Shown here piece by piece: positions 1-12,900 of a stretch of DNA of 64,000 nucleotides. A model generated the notes under the pieces. It was not told the origin of the DNA and did no database searches. It worked only from the letters and a program-made list of their open reading frames with translations. The translations under genes were made by a program, and so were the position numbers. This DNA comes from Acorus gramineus (lineage: Eukaryota; Streptophyta; Magnoliopsida; Acorales; Acoraceae), in NCBI GenBank assembly GCA_030737835.1, contig JAUJYN010000042.1:301590-365589 (forward strand), read 5' to 3'. Positions within the stretch are counted from its first letter, which is position 1. Each line of letters opens with the position of its first letter.

Positions 1-184
1 ACTTCGGGTTTGGGGGCCAAAATGCTGTTTGGGGATGAGAAAATGGTGTTTCGGCCGGAAAAAAAAAATGCAGTTTGGGTCGATAAGCTGTTTCGTTCGA
101 AAAATGAGGTTTCGATCCGGAAAAATGGGTACTCGATCGAAAAAACTGCGTTTGGGTCGAAGGCGGTAGTCGGGTAGAAAAATA

Positions 185-1576
185 GTGTTTTCTTTATTTT
201 TGGTGAAAAAATGGTATTTGCATCGAGAAAGGGTGTTGGGGTCTGTAAAATGGTTTTTTTTTTTTATTTGTGTCAAAATATGGCATTGGGAGAAAAAGTG
301 GAGCTTGGGTCGAAAGGCGGTGTTTGGATAGTAAGTAAAATGGTGTTTGGGTCAGGAAAATGGCGTTTTTCCCTATTTGGGAGTTTAAAATCGGTGTTTT
401 GGTTGAACAAGCGGATCTTTCGTTATTTGGGGCCAAAAAATCGTTTTCGGAAAGAAACTGGAATTTGAGTCGATAACCGCTGGTTTGGGTAGCAAAATGA
501 TTTTTGGGGGGAGAGAGAATGGTTTTCTTGCTGAAAATCATGGGTATTTTTGGTCGACGAGACCGTGTTTGGGTCGAAAATGGAAGTTGGGAAGAAAAAC
601 AGGGATTTTGTTATTTCGGAGAAGGAATGGTATTTGCATTGAAAATCGGCCTTTGGGTAGGTAAAATGGTATTTTTTTTTTTTATGTCGAAAAAATGGTA
701 CTGGGACAAAAATTGGTGCTCGGGTCGAAAGGTCGTGTTCGGACATGTAAAGTGGTGTTAGGGGAATGGATTTTCGGTCGAAAAGTGTTGTCCCCTTCGA
801 AAAGAAGTGTTTCGTTGAAAAAAATAAATGTAATCTGGTTCGAAATTGGCATTTGGCTTGAAGAATAGTGTTTTCAATATTTCGGTAAAGCAAAAACGGT
901 GTCTACGTGGATGGAAAATTGGTGCTTGGGTTGAAAAGGAGTTTTTTAAAATAGGTTGAAACAACAGTTTCTCGACAAAAACTGGAGTTTGGGTCAAAAA
1001 GTGGGATTTGTGTAGAAAGAAAAAGGAATGCGTGTGCGTCGAAAAACTCTTGTTTTGTTTCCCAAATGCGGTTTGGATCCAGAAAATGATGTTTTGGCCG
1101 AAAAGGTGAAGATTGGGTCGTGAAATGGTTTTTCGGCTGAAAAATGCGGTTTGGGTGGAAAGAATGGGGTTTTGGCCGAAACAAATGATGTCCCGGTCGG
1201 AACACTGTGTTTCTCTTGAAAAATGATGTTTGGTTCGAAAAATGGTGTTTCGGTAAAAAAAAAATTGTGCTTTCATTCTTTGGGTATAGAAGTTTCTTTT
1301 GCTTTAAAAGTTGGTCTCTGGGTTGAAATGACGGAGCTTTCGTTATTTTGGGGTCAAAAAATTGTTTCCGTATGGAAACCGGAGTTTGAGTCGGAAACTT
1401 CGGGTTTGGGGCCCAAAATGCTTTTGGGGGTGAGAAAATGGTGTTTCGGCAAAAAAAAAAAGCAGTTTGGGTCGATAAGGTGTTTCGTTCGAAAAATGAG
1501 GTTTCGATCCGAAAAAATGGGTACTCGATCGAAAAAACTGCGTTTGGGTCGAAGGCGGTAGTCGGGTAGAAAAATA
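185..1576 (+). repeat. Representative satellite unit
   Basis: The unit has two parts. The first ~585 bp (185-770) recur almost unchanged in most units. The remaining ~800 bp differ between units by substitutions, small indels and homopolymer length. Two related segments inside the unit, around 338-500 and 1340-1440, share the pattern TTCGTTATTT, then GGGG-CAAAAAAT, then GGAAAC-GGA-TTTGAGTC. This shows that the unit grew by internal duplication as well as monomer amplification. Two T-tracts (T9-12, near 250 and 670) sit at fixed positions. Confidence 0.85.
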
Positions 1577-2970
1577 GTGTTTTCTTTATTTTTGGTGAAA
1601 AAAATGGTATTTGCATCGAGAAAGGGTGTTGGGGTCTGTAAAATGGTTTTTTTTTTCTTTTATTATTTGTGTCAAAATATGGCATTGGGAGAAAAAGTGG
1701 AGCTTGGGTCGAAAGGCGGTGTTTGGATAGTAAGTAAAATGGTGTTTGGGTCAGGAAAATGGCGTTTTTCCCTATTTGGGAGTTTAAAATCGGTGTTTTG
1801 GTTGAACAAGCGGATCTTTCGTTATTTGGGGCCAAAAAATCGTTTTCGGAAAGAAACTGGAATTTGAGTCGATAACCGCTGGTTTGGGTAGCAAAATGAT
1901 TTTTGGGGGGAGAGAGAATGGTTTTCTTGCTGAAAATCATGGGTATTTTTGGTCGACGAGACCGTGTTTGGGTCGAAAATGGAAGTTGGGAAGAAAAACA
2001 GGGATTTTGTTATTTCGGAGAAGGAATGGTATTTGCATTGAAAATCGGCCTTTGGTAGGTAAAATGGTATTTTTTTTTTTTATGTCGAAAAAATGGTACT
2101 GGGACAAAAATTGGTGCTCGGGTCGAAAGGTCGTGTTCGGACATGTAAAGTGGTGTTAGGTGAATGGATTTTCAATCGAAAGGTGTTGTCCCCTTCGAAA
2201 AGAAGCGTTTCGCTGAAAAAAAAAATGTAATCTGGGTCAAAAATGGCATTTGGTTGAGGAATAGTGTTTTCAATATTCCAGTAAAACAGAAACGGTGTCT
2301 ACGTGGAAAATTGGTGCTTGGGTTGCAAAGGTGTTTTTTAAAATAGGTTGAAAAGACAGTTTCTCGACAAAAACTGGTGTTTGGGTCAAAAAGTGGGATT
2401 TGTGTAAAAAGAAAAAGGAATGCGTGTGCGTTGAAAACTCTTGTTTTGTGTCCCAAAATGCGGTTTGGGTCCAGAAAATGATGTTTTGGCCGAAAAGGTG
2501 AAGATTGGGTCGTAAAATGGTTTTTCGGCTGAAAAATGTGGTTTGGGTGGAAAAAATGGCATTTTGGCCGAAAAAAATGATGTCCTGGTCAGAACGCTGT
2601 GTTTCTCTTGAAAAATGATGTTTGGTTCGAAAAATGGTGTTTCGGTAAAAAACAAATTGTGTTTTCATTCTTTGGGTATATAAGTTTCTTTTACCTTGAA
2701 AGTTGGTCTCTGGGTTGAAATGACGGAGCTTTCGTTGTTTTGGGGTCAAAAAATTGTTTCCGTACGGAAACTGGAGTTTGAGTCGGAAACTTCGGGTTTG
2801 GGGCCCAAAATGCTGTTTGGGGGTGAGAAAATGGTGTTTCGGTCGGAAAAAAAATGCAGCTTGGGTCGATAAGGTGTTTCGTTCGAAAAATGAGGTTTCG
2901 ATCTGAAAAAATGGGTACTCGATCGAAAAAACTTTGCTTGGGTCGAAAATGGTAGTCGGGTAGAAAAATA

Positions 2971-4366
2971 GTGTTTTCTTTATTTTTGGTGAAAAAAATG
3001 GTATTTGCATCGAGAAAGGGTGTTGGGGTCTGTAAAATGGTTTTTTTTTTCTTTTATTATTTGTGTCAAAATATGGCATTGGGAGAAAAAGTGGAGCTTG
3101 GGTCGAAAGGCGGTGTTTGGATAGTAAGTAAAATGGTGTTTGGGTCAGGAAAATGGCGTTTTTCCTTATTTGAGAGTTAAAAATCGGTGTTTTGGTTGAA
3201 CAAGCGGAGCTTTCGTTAACCGCTGTTTTCGGACAGAAACTGGAGTTTGAGTCGATAACCGCTGGTTTGGGTAGCAAAATGATTTTTGGGGGGAGAGAGA
3301 ATGGTTTTCTTGCTGAAAATCATGGGTATTTTTGGTCGACGAGACCGTGTTTGGGTCGAAAATGGAAGTTGGGAAGAAAAACAGGGATTTTGTTATTTCG
3401 GAGAAGGAATGGTATTTGCATTGAAAATCGGCCTTTGGTAGGTAAAATGGTATTTTTTTTTTTATGTCGAAAAAATGGTACTGGGACAAAAATTGGTGCT
3501 CGGGTCGAAAGGTCGTGTTCGGACATGTAAAGTGGTGTTTGGGTCAGGGGAATGGATTTTCGGTCGAAAAGTGTTGTCCCCTTCGAAAAGAAGTGTTTCG
3601 TTGAAAAAAATAAATGTAATCTGGTTCGAAATTGGCATTTGGCTTGAAGAATAGTGTTTTCAATATTTCGGTAAAGCAAAAACGGTGTCTACGTGGATGG
3701 AAAATTGGTGCTTGGGTTGAAAAAGAGTTTTTAAAATAGGTTGAAAAGACAGTTTCTCGACAAAAACTGGTGTTTGGGTCAAAAAGTGGGATTTGTGTAG
3801 AAAGAAAAAGGAATGCGTGTGCGTCGAAAAACTCTTGTTTTGTTTCCCAAAATGCGGTTTGGATCCAGAAAATGATGTTTTGGCCGAAAAGGTGAAGATT
3901 GGGTCGTGAAATGGTTTTTCGGCTAGAAAAATGCGGTTTGGGTGGAAAGAATGGGGTTTTGGCCGAAACAAATGATGTCCCGGTCGGAACACTGTGTTTC
4001 TCTTGAAAAATGATGTTTGGTTCGAAAAATGGTGTTTCGGTAAAAAAAAAATTGTGCTTTCATTCTTTGGGTATAGAAGTTTCTTTTGCTTTAAAAGTTG
4101 GTCTCTGGGTTGAAATGACGGAGCTTTCGTTATTTTGGGGTCAAAAAATTGTTTCCGTTCGGAAACCGGAGTTTGAGTCGGAAACTTCGGGTTTGGGGGC
4201 CAAAATGCTGTTTGGGGATGAGAAAATGGTGTTTCGGCCGAAAAAAAAAATGCAGTTTGGGTCGATAAGGTGTTTCGTTTGGAAAATTAGGTTTCGATCC
4301 GAAAAAATGGGTACTCGATCAAAAAAACTAAGTTTGGGTCGAAAATGGTAGTTGGGTAGAAAAATA
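2971..4366 (+). repeat. Satellite unit with variant segment
   Basis: Around 3166-3245 the common GGGGCCAAAAAATCG stretch is replaced by a shorter version that has TTAACCGCTG. Around 3533-3550 this unit reads GTGGTGTTTGGGTCAGGGG where most units have GTGGTGTTAGGGG. The longer form also occurs in the unit starting at 12703. It is probably the ancestral state, and the common form a small internal deletion that spread. Confidence 0.7.
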
Positions 4367-7300
4367 GTGTTTTCTTTATTTTTGGTGAAAAAAATGGTAT
4401 TTGCATCGAGAAAGGGTGTTGGGGTCTGTAAAATGGTTTTTTTTTTCTTTTATTATTTGTGTCAAAATATGGCATTGGGAGAAAAAGTGGAGCTTGGGTC
4501 GAAAGGCGGTGTTTGGATAGTAAGTAAAATGGTGTTTGGGTCAGGAAAATGGCGTTTTTCCCTATTTGGGAGTTTAAAATCGGTGTTTTGGTTGAACAAG
4601 CGGATCTTTCGTTATTTGGGGCCAAAAAATCGTTTTCGGAAAGAAACTGGAATTTGAGTCGATAACCGCTGGTTTGGGTAGCAAAATGATTTTTGGGGGG
4701 AGAGAGAATGGTTTTCTTGCTGAAAATCATGGGTATTTTTGGTCGACGAGACCGTGTTTGGGTCGAAAATGGAAGTTGGGAAGAAAAACAGGGATTTTGT
4801 TATTTCGGAGAAGGAATGGTATTTGCATTGAAAATCGGCCTTTGGTAGGTAAAATGGTATTTTTTTTTTTTATGTCGAAAAAATGGTACTGGGACAAAAA
4901 TTGGTGCTCGGGTCGAAAGGTCGTGTTCGGACATGTAAAGTGGTGTTAGGGGAATGGATTTTCGGTCGAAAAGTGTTGTCCCCTTCGAAAAGAAGTGTTT
5001 CGTTGAAAAAAATAAATGTAATCTGGTTCGAAATTGGCATTTGGCTTGAAGAATAGTGTTTTCAATATTTCGGTAAAGCAAAAACGGTGTCTACGTGGAT
5101 GGAAAATTGGTGCTTGGGTTGAAAAAGAGTTTTTAAAATAGGTTGAAAAGACAGTTTCTCGACAAAAACTGGTGTTTGGGTCAAAAAGTGGGATTTGTGT
5201 AGAAAGAAAAAGGAATGCGTGTGCGTCGAAAAACTCTTGTTTTGTTTCCCAAAATGCGGTTTGGATCCAGAAAATGATGTTTTGGCCGAAAAGGTGAAGA
5301 TTGGGTCGTGAAATGGTTTTTCGGCTAGAAAAATGCGGTTTGGGTGGAAAGAATGGGGTTTTGGCCGAAACAAATGATGTCCCGGTCGGAACACTGTGTT
5401 TCTCTTGAAAAATGATGTTTGGTTCGAAAAATGGTGTTTCGGTAAAAAAAAAATTGTGCTTTCATTCTTTGGGTATAGAAGTTTCTTTTGCTTTAGAAGT
5501 TGGTCTCTGGGTTGAAATGATGGAGCTTCCGTTATTTTGGGGTCAAGAAATTGTTTCCGTTCGGAAACTGGAGTTTGAGTCGGAAACTTCGGGTTTGGGG
5601 CCGAAAATGCTGATTGGGGTTGAGAAAATGGTGTTTCAGCCAAAAAAAATGCAGTTTGGGTTGATAAGCTGTTCCGTTTGAAAAATGAGGTTTCGATCCA
5701 AAAAAATGGGTACTTGGTCAAAAAAACTGCGTTTGGGCCGAAAATAGTAGTTGGGTAGAAAAATAGTGTTTTCTTTATGTAGGTGAAAAAATGGTATTTG
5801 CATCGAGAAAGGGTGTTGGGGTCTGTAAAATGATGTTTTTTTTTTCTTTTATTATTTGTGTCAAAATATGGCATTGGGAGAAAAAGTGGAGCTTGGGTCG
5901 AAAGGCGGTGTTTGGATAGTAAGTAAAATGGTGTTTGGGTCAGGAAAATGGCGTTTTTCCCTATTTGGGAGTTTAAAATCGGTGTTTTGGTTGAACAAGC
6001 GGATCTTTCGTTATTTGGGGCCAAAAAATCGTTTTCGGAAAGAAACTGGAATTTGAGTCGATAACCGCTGGTTTGGGTAGCAAAATGATTTTTGGGGGGA
6101 GAGAGAATGGTTTTCTTGCTGAAAATCATGGGTATTTTTGGTCGACGAGACCGTGTTTGGGTCGAAAATGGAAGTTGGGAAGAAAAACAGGGATTTTGTT
6201 ATTTCGGAGAAGGAATGGTATTTGCATTGAAAATCGGCCTTTGGTAGGTAAAATGGTATTTTTTTTTTTATGTCGAAAAAATGGTACTGGGACAAAAATT
6301 GGTGCTCGGGTCGAAAGGTCGTGTTCGGACATGTAAAGTGGTGTTAGGGGAATGGATTTTAGGCTGACAAGTGTTGTCCCCTTCGAAAAGAAGTGTTTCG
6401 TTGAAAAAAATAAATGTAATCTGGGTCAAAATTGGCATTTGGCTTTAAGAATAGTGTTTTCAATATTTCGGTAAAGCAAAAACGGTGTCTACGTGGATGG
6501 AAAATTGGTGCTTGGGTTGAAAAAGTTTTTTTAAATAGGTTGAAAAAACAGTTTCTCGACAAAAACTGGTGTTTGGGTCAAAAAAGTGGGACTTGTGTAA
6601 AAAGAAAAAGGAATGTGTGTGCGTCGAAAACTCTTGTTTTGTGTCCCAAAATGCGGTTTGGATCCAGAAAATGATGTTTTGGCCGAAAAGGTGAAGATTG
6701 GGTCGTGAAATGGTTTTTCGGCTAGAAAAATGCGGTTTGGGTGGAAAGAATGGGGTTTTGGCCGAAACAAATGATGTCCCGGTCGGAACATGTGTTTCTC
6801 TTGAAAAATGATGTTTGGTTCGAAAAATGGTGTTTCGGTAAAAAAACAAATTGTGCTTTCATTCTTTGGGTATAGAAGTTTCTTTTGCTTTAAAAGTTGG
6901 TCTCTGGGTTGAAATGACGGAGCTTTCGTTATTTTGGGGTCAAAAAATTGTTTCCGTTCGGAAACCGGAGTTTGAGTCGGAAACTTCGGGTTTGGGGGCC
7001 AAAATGCTGTTTGGGGATGAGAAAATGGTGTTTCGGCCGAAAAAAAAAATGCAGTTTGGGTCTATAAGGTGTTTCGTTCGAAAAATGAGGTTTCGATCCA
7101 AAAAAATGGGTACTCGATCGAAAAAACTGCGTTTGGGTCGAAGGCGGTAGTCGGGTAGAAAAATAGTGTTTTCTTTATTTTTGGTGAAAAAAATGGTATT
7201 TGCATCGAGAAAGGGTGTTGGGGTCTGTAAAATGGTTTTTTTTTTCTTTTATTATTTGTGTCAAAATATGGCATTGGGAGAAAAAGTGGAGCTTGGGTCG

Positions 7301-8565
7301 AAAGGCGGTGTTTGGATAGTAAGTAAAATGGTGTTTGGGTCAGGAAAATGGCGTTTTTCCCTATTTGGGAGTTTAAAATCGGTGTTTTGGTTGAACAAGC
7401 GGATCTTTCGTTATTTGGGGCCAAAAAATCGTTTTCGGAAAGAAACTGGAATTTGAGTCGATAACCGCTGGTTTGGGTAGCAAAATGATTTTTGGGGGGA
7501 GAGAGAATGGTTTTCTTGCTGAAAATCATGGGTATTTTTGGTCGACGAGACCGTGTTTGGGTCGAAAATGGAAGTTGGGAAGAAAAACAGGGATTTTGTT
7601 ATTTCGGAGAAGGAATGGTATTTGCATTGAAAATCGGCCTTTGGTAGGTAAAATGGTATTTTTTTTTTTTATGTCGAAAAAATGGTACTGGGACAAAAAT
7701 TGGTGCTCGGGTCGAAAGGTCGTGTTCGGACATGTAAAGTGGTGTTAGGGGAATGGATTTTCGGTCGAAAAGTGTTGTCCCCTTCGAAAAGAAGTGTTTC
7801 GTTGAAAAAAATAAATGTAATCTGGTTCGAAATTGGCATTTGGCTTGAAGAATAGTGTTTTCAATATTTCGGTAAAGCAAAAACGGTGTCTACGTGGAAA
7901 ATTGGTGCTTGGGTTGAAAAGGAGTTTTTTTAAATAGGTTGAAAAAACAGTTTCTCGACAAAAACTGGTGTTTGGGTCAAAAAAGTGGGATTTGTGTAGA
8001 AAGAAAAAGGAATGCGTGTGCGTCGAAAAACTCTTGTTTTGTTTCCCAAATGCGGTTTGGATCCAGAAAATGATGTTTTGGCCGAAAAGGTGAAGATTGG
8101 GTCGTGAAATGGTTTTTCGGCTAGAAAAATGCGGTTTGGGTGGAAAGAATGGGGTTTTGGCCGAAACAAATGATGTCCCGGTCGGAACACTGTGTTTCTC
8201 TTGAAAAATGATGTTTGGTTCGAAAAATGGTGTTTCGGTAAAAAAAAAATTGTGCTTTCATTCTTTGGGTATAGAAGTTTCTTTTGCTTTAAAAGTTGGT
8301 CTCTGGGTTGAAATGACGGAGCTTTCGTTATTTTGGGGTCAAAAAATTGTTTCCGTATAGAAACCGGAGTTTGAGTCGGAAACTTCGGGTTTGGGGCCCA
8401 AAATGCTGTTTGGGGGTGAGAAAATGGTGTTTCGGCCGAAAAAAAAAATGCAGTTCGGGTCGATAAGGTGTTTCGTTTCGAAAAATGAGGTTTCGATCCG
8501 AAAAAATGGGTACCTGATCGAAAAAACTACGTTTGGGTCGAAGGCGGTAGTCGGGTAGAAAAATA

Positions 8566-9900
8566 GTGTTTTCTTTATTTTTGGTGAAAAAAATGGTATT
8601 TGCATCGAGAAAGGGTGTTGGGGTCTGTAAAATGGTTTTTTTTTTCTTTTATTATTTGTGTCAAAATATGGCATTGGGAGAAAAAGTGGAGCTTGGGTCG
8701 AAAGGCGGTGTTTGGATAGTAAGTAAAATGGTGTTTGGGTCAGGAAAATGGCGTTTTTCCCTATTTGGGAGTTTAAAATCGGTGTTTTGGTTGAACAAGC
8801 GGATCTTTCGTTATTTGGGGCCAAAAAATCGTTTTCGGAAAGAAACTGGAATTTGAGTCGATAACCGCTGGTTTGGGTAGCAAAATGATTTTTGGGGGGA
8901 GAGAGAATGGTTTTCTTGCTGAAAATCATGGGTATTTTTGGTCGACGAGAAAAAAATAAAAACAGGGATTTTGTTATTTCGGAGAAGAAAACATCCCTTA
9001 GGTAAAATGGTATTTTTTTTTTGTCTACCAAAAATTGGTGCTCGGGTCGAAAGGTCGTGTTCGGACATGTAAAGTGGTGTTAGGGGAATGGATTTTCGGT
9101 CGAAAAGTGTTGTCCCCTTCGAAAAGAAGTGTTTCGTTGAAAAAAATAAATGTAATCTGGTTCGAAATTGGCATTTGGCTTGAAGAATAGTGTTTTCAAT
9201 ATTTCGGTAAAGCAAAAACGGTGTCTACGTGGATGGAAAATTGGTGCTTGGGTTGAAAAAGAGTTTTTAAAATAGGTTGAAAAGACAGTTTCTCGACAAA
9301 AACTGGTGTTTGGGTCAAAAAGTGGGATTTGTGTAGAAAGAAAAAGGAATGCGTGTGCGTTGAAAAACTCTTGTTTTGTTTCCTAAAATGCGGTTTGGAT
9401 CCAGAAAATGATGTTTTGGCCGAAAAGGTGAAGATTGGGTCGTGAAATGGTTTTTCGGCTAGAAAAATGCGGTTTGGGTGGAAAGAATGGGGTTTTGGCC
9501 GAAACAAATGATGTTCTGGTTGGAACGTGTGTTGCTCTTGAAAAATGATGTTTGGTTCAAAAAATGGTGTTTCGGAAAAAAAAAAATTGTGCTTTCATTC
9601 TTTGGGTATAGAAGTTTCTTTTGCTTTAAAAGTTGGTCTCTGGGTTGAAATGACGGAGCTTTCGTTATTTTGGGGTCAAAAAATTGTTTCCCTTCGGAAA
9701 CTGGAGTTTGAGTCAGAAAATTCAGGTTTGGGGCACAAAATGCTGTTTGGGGATGAGAAAATGGTGTTTCGGCCGAAAAAAAAATGCAGTTTGGGTCGAT
9801 AAGGTGTTTCGTTCGAAAAATGAGGTTTCGATCCGGAAAAATGGGTACTCGATCGAAAAAACTGCGTTTGGGTCGAAGGCGGTAGTCGGGTAGAAAAATA
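8566..9900 (+). repeat. Short satellite unit (1335 bp)
   Basis: Around 8947-9030 the unit lacks about 65 bp found in its neighbours. The region between GTCGACGAG and GGTGCTCGGGTCG is rearranged, with A-rich filler (GAAAAAAATAAAAA) and GTCTACC. The variant occurs once in the window, so it has not spread through the array. Confidence 0.8.
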
Positions 9901-12900
9901 GTGTTTTCTTTATTTTTGGTGAAAAAAATGGTATTTGCATCGAGAAAGGGTGTTGGGGTCTGTAAAATGGTTTTTTTTTTCTTTTATTATTTGTGTCAAA
10001 ATATGGCATTGGGAGAAAAAGTGGAGCTTGGGTCGAAAGGCGGTGTTTGGATAGTAAGTAAAATGGTGTTTGGGTCAGGAAAATGGCGTTTTTCCCTATT
10101 TGGGAGTTTAAAATCGGTGTTTTGGTTGAACAAGCGGATCTTTCGTTATTTGGGGCCAAAAAATCGTTTTCGGAAAGAAACTGGAATTTGAGTCGATAAC
10201 CGCTGGTTTGGGTAGCAAAATGATTTTTGGGGGGAGAGAGAATGGTTTTCTTGCTGAAAATCATGGGTATTTTTGGTCGACGAGACCGTGTTTGGGTCGA
10301 AAATGGAAGTTGGGAAGAAAAACAGGGATTTTGTTATTTCGGAGAAGAATGGTATTTGCATTGAAAATCGGCCTTTGGGTAGGTAAAATGGTATTTTTTT
10401 TTTTTATGTCGAAAAAATGGTACTGGGACAAAAATTGGTGCTCGGGTCGAAAGGTCGTGTTCGGACATGTAAAGTGGTGTTAGGGGAATGGATTTTCGGT
10501 CGAAAAGTGTTGTCCCCTTGGAAAAGAAGTGTTTCGTTGAAAAAAATAAATGTAATCTGGTTCGAAATTGGCATTTGGCATTAAGAATAGTGTTTTCAAT
10601 ATTTCGGTAAAGCAAAAACGGTGTCTACGTGGATGGAAAATTGGTGCTTGGGTTGAAAAAGAGTTTTTAAAATAGGTTGAAAAGACAGTTTCTCGACAAA
10701 AACTGGTGTTTGGGTCAAAAATGGGATTTGTGTAGAAAGAAAAAGGAATGCGTGTGCGTCGAAAAACTCTTGTTTTGTTTCCCAAAATGCGGTTTGGATC
10801 CAGAAAATGATGTTTTGGCCGAAAAGGTGAAGATTGGGTCGTGAAATGGTTTTTCGGCTAGAAAAATGCGGTTTGGGTGGAAAGAATGGGGTTTTGGCCG
10901 AAACAAATGATGTCCCGGTCGGAACACTGTGTTTCTCTTGAAAAATGATGTTTGGTTCGAAAAATGGTGTTTCGGTAAAAAAACAAATTGTGCTTTCATT
11001 CTTTGGGTATAGAAGTTTCTTTTGCTTTAAAAGTTGGTCTCTGGGTTGAAATGACGGAGCTTTCGTTATTTTGGGGTCAAAAAATTGTTTCCGTTCGGAA
11101 ACCGGAGTTTGAGTCGGAAACTTCGGGTTTGGGGGCCAAAATGCTGTTTGGGGATGAGAAAATGGTGTTTCGGCCGAAAAAAAAAATGCAGTTTGGGTCG
11201 ATAAGTGTTTCGTTCGAAAAATGAGGTTTCGATCCGGAAAAATGGGTACTCGATCGAAAAAACTGCGTTTGGGTCGAAGGCGGTAGTCGGGTAGAAAAAT
11301 AGTGTTTTCTTTATTTTTGGTGAAAAAAATGGTATTTGCATCGAGAAAGGGTGTTGGGGTCTGTAAAATGGTTTTTTTTTTCTTTTATTATTTGTGTCAA
11401 AATATGGCATTGGGAGAAAAAGTGGAGCTTGGGTCGAAAGGCGGTGTTTGGATAGTAAGTAAAATGGTGTTTGGGTCAGGAAAATGGCGTTTTTCCCTAT
11501 TTGGGAGTTTAAAATCGGTGTTTTGGTTGAACAAGCGGATCTTTCGTTATTTGGGGCCAAAAAATCGTTTTCGGAAAGAAACTGGAATTTGAGTCGATAA
11601 CCGCTGGTTTGGGTAGCAAAATGATTTTTGGGGGGAGAGAGAATGGTTTTCTTGCTGAAAATCATGGGTATTTTTGGTCGACGAGACCGTGTTTGGGTCG
11701 AAAATGGAAGTTGGGAAGAAAAACAGGGATTTTGTTATTTCGGAGAAGGAATGGTATTTGCATTGAAAATCGGCCTTTGGTAGGTAAAATGGTATTTTTT
11801 TTTTTTATGTCGAAAAAATGGTACTGGGACAAAAATTGGTGCTCGGGTCGAAAGGTCGTGTTCGGACATGTAAAGTGGTGTTAGGGGAATGGATTTTCGG
11901 TCGAAAAGTGTTGTCCCCTTCGAAAAGAAGTGTTTCGTTGAAAAAAATAAATGTAATCTGGTTCGAAATTGGCATTTGGCTTGAAGAATAGTGTTTTCAA
12001 TATTTCGGTAAAGCAAAAACGGTGTCTACGTGGATGGAAAATTGGTGCTTGGGTTGAAAAAGAGTTTTTAAAATAGGTTGAAAACAGTTTCTCGACAAAA
12101 ACTGGTGTTTGGGTCAAAAAAGTGGGACTTGTGTAAAAAGAAAAAGGAATGTGTGTGCGTCGAAAACTCTTGTTTTGTGTCCCAAAATGCGGTTTGGATC
12201 CAGAAAGTGATGTTTTGGCCGAAAAGGTGAAGATTGGGTCGTAAAATGGTTTTTCGGCTGAAAAATGTGGTCTGGGTGGAAAAAATGGCGTTGTGGCAAA
12301 AAAAAATGATGTTCTGGTCAGAATGCTGTGTTTCTCTTGAAAAATGATGTTTGGTTCGAAAAATGGTGTTTCGGTAAAAAAAAAATTGTGCTTTCATTCT
12401 TTGGGTATAGAAGTTTCTTTTGCTTTAAAAGTTCGTCTCTGGGTTGAAATGACGGAGCTTTAGTTATTTTGTGGTCAAAAAATTGTTTCCGTACGGAAAT
12501 CGGAGTTTGAGTCGGAAACTTCGGGTTTGGGGCCCAAAATGCTGTTTGGGGTGAGAAAATGGTGTTTCGACCGAAAAAAAAAAAAACACAGTTTGGGTCG
12601 ATAAGGTGTTTCGTTCGAAAAATGAGGTTTCGATTTGAAAAAATGGGTACTCGATCAAAAAAACTATGTTTGGGTCGAAAATGGTAGATGGGTAGAAAAA
12701 TAGTGTTTTCTTTATTTTTGGTGAAAAAAATGGTATTTGCATCGAGAAAGGGTGTTGGGGTCTGTAAAATGGTTTTTTTTTTCTTTTATTATTTGTGTCA
12801 AAATATGGCATTGGGAGAAAAAGTGGAGCTTGGGTCGAAAGGCGGTGTTTGGATAAGTAAAATGGTGTTTGGGTCAGGAAAATGGCGTTTTTCCCTATTT

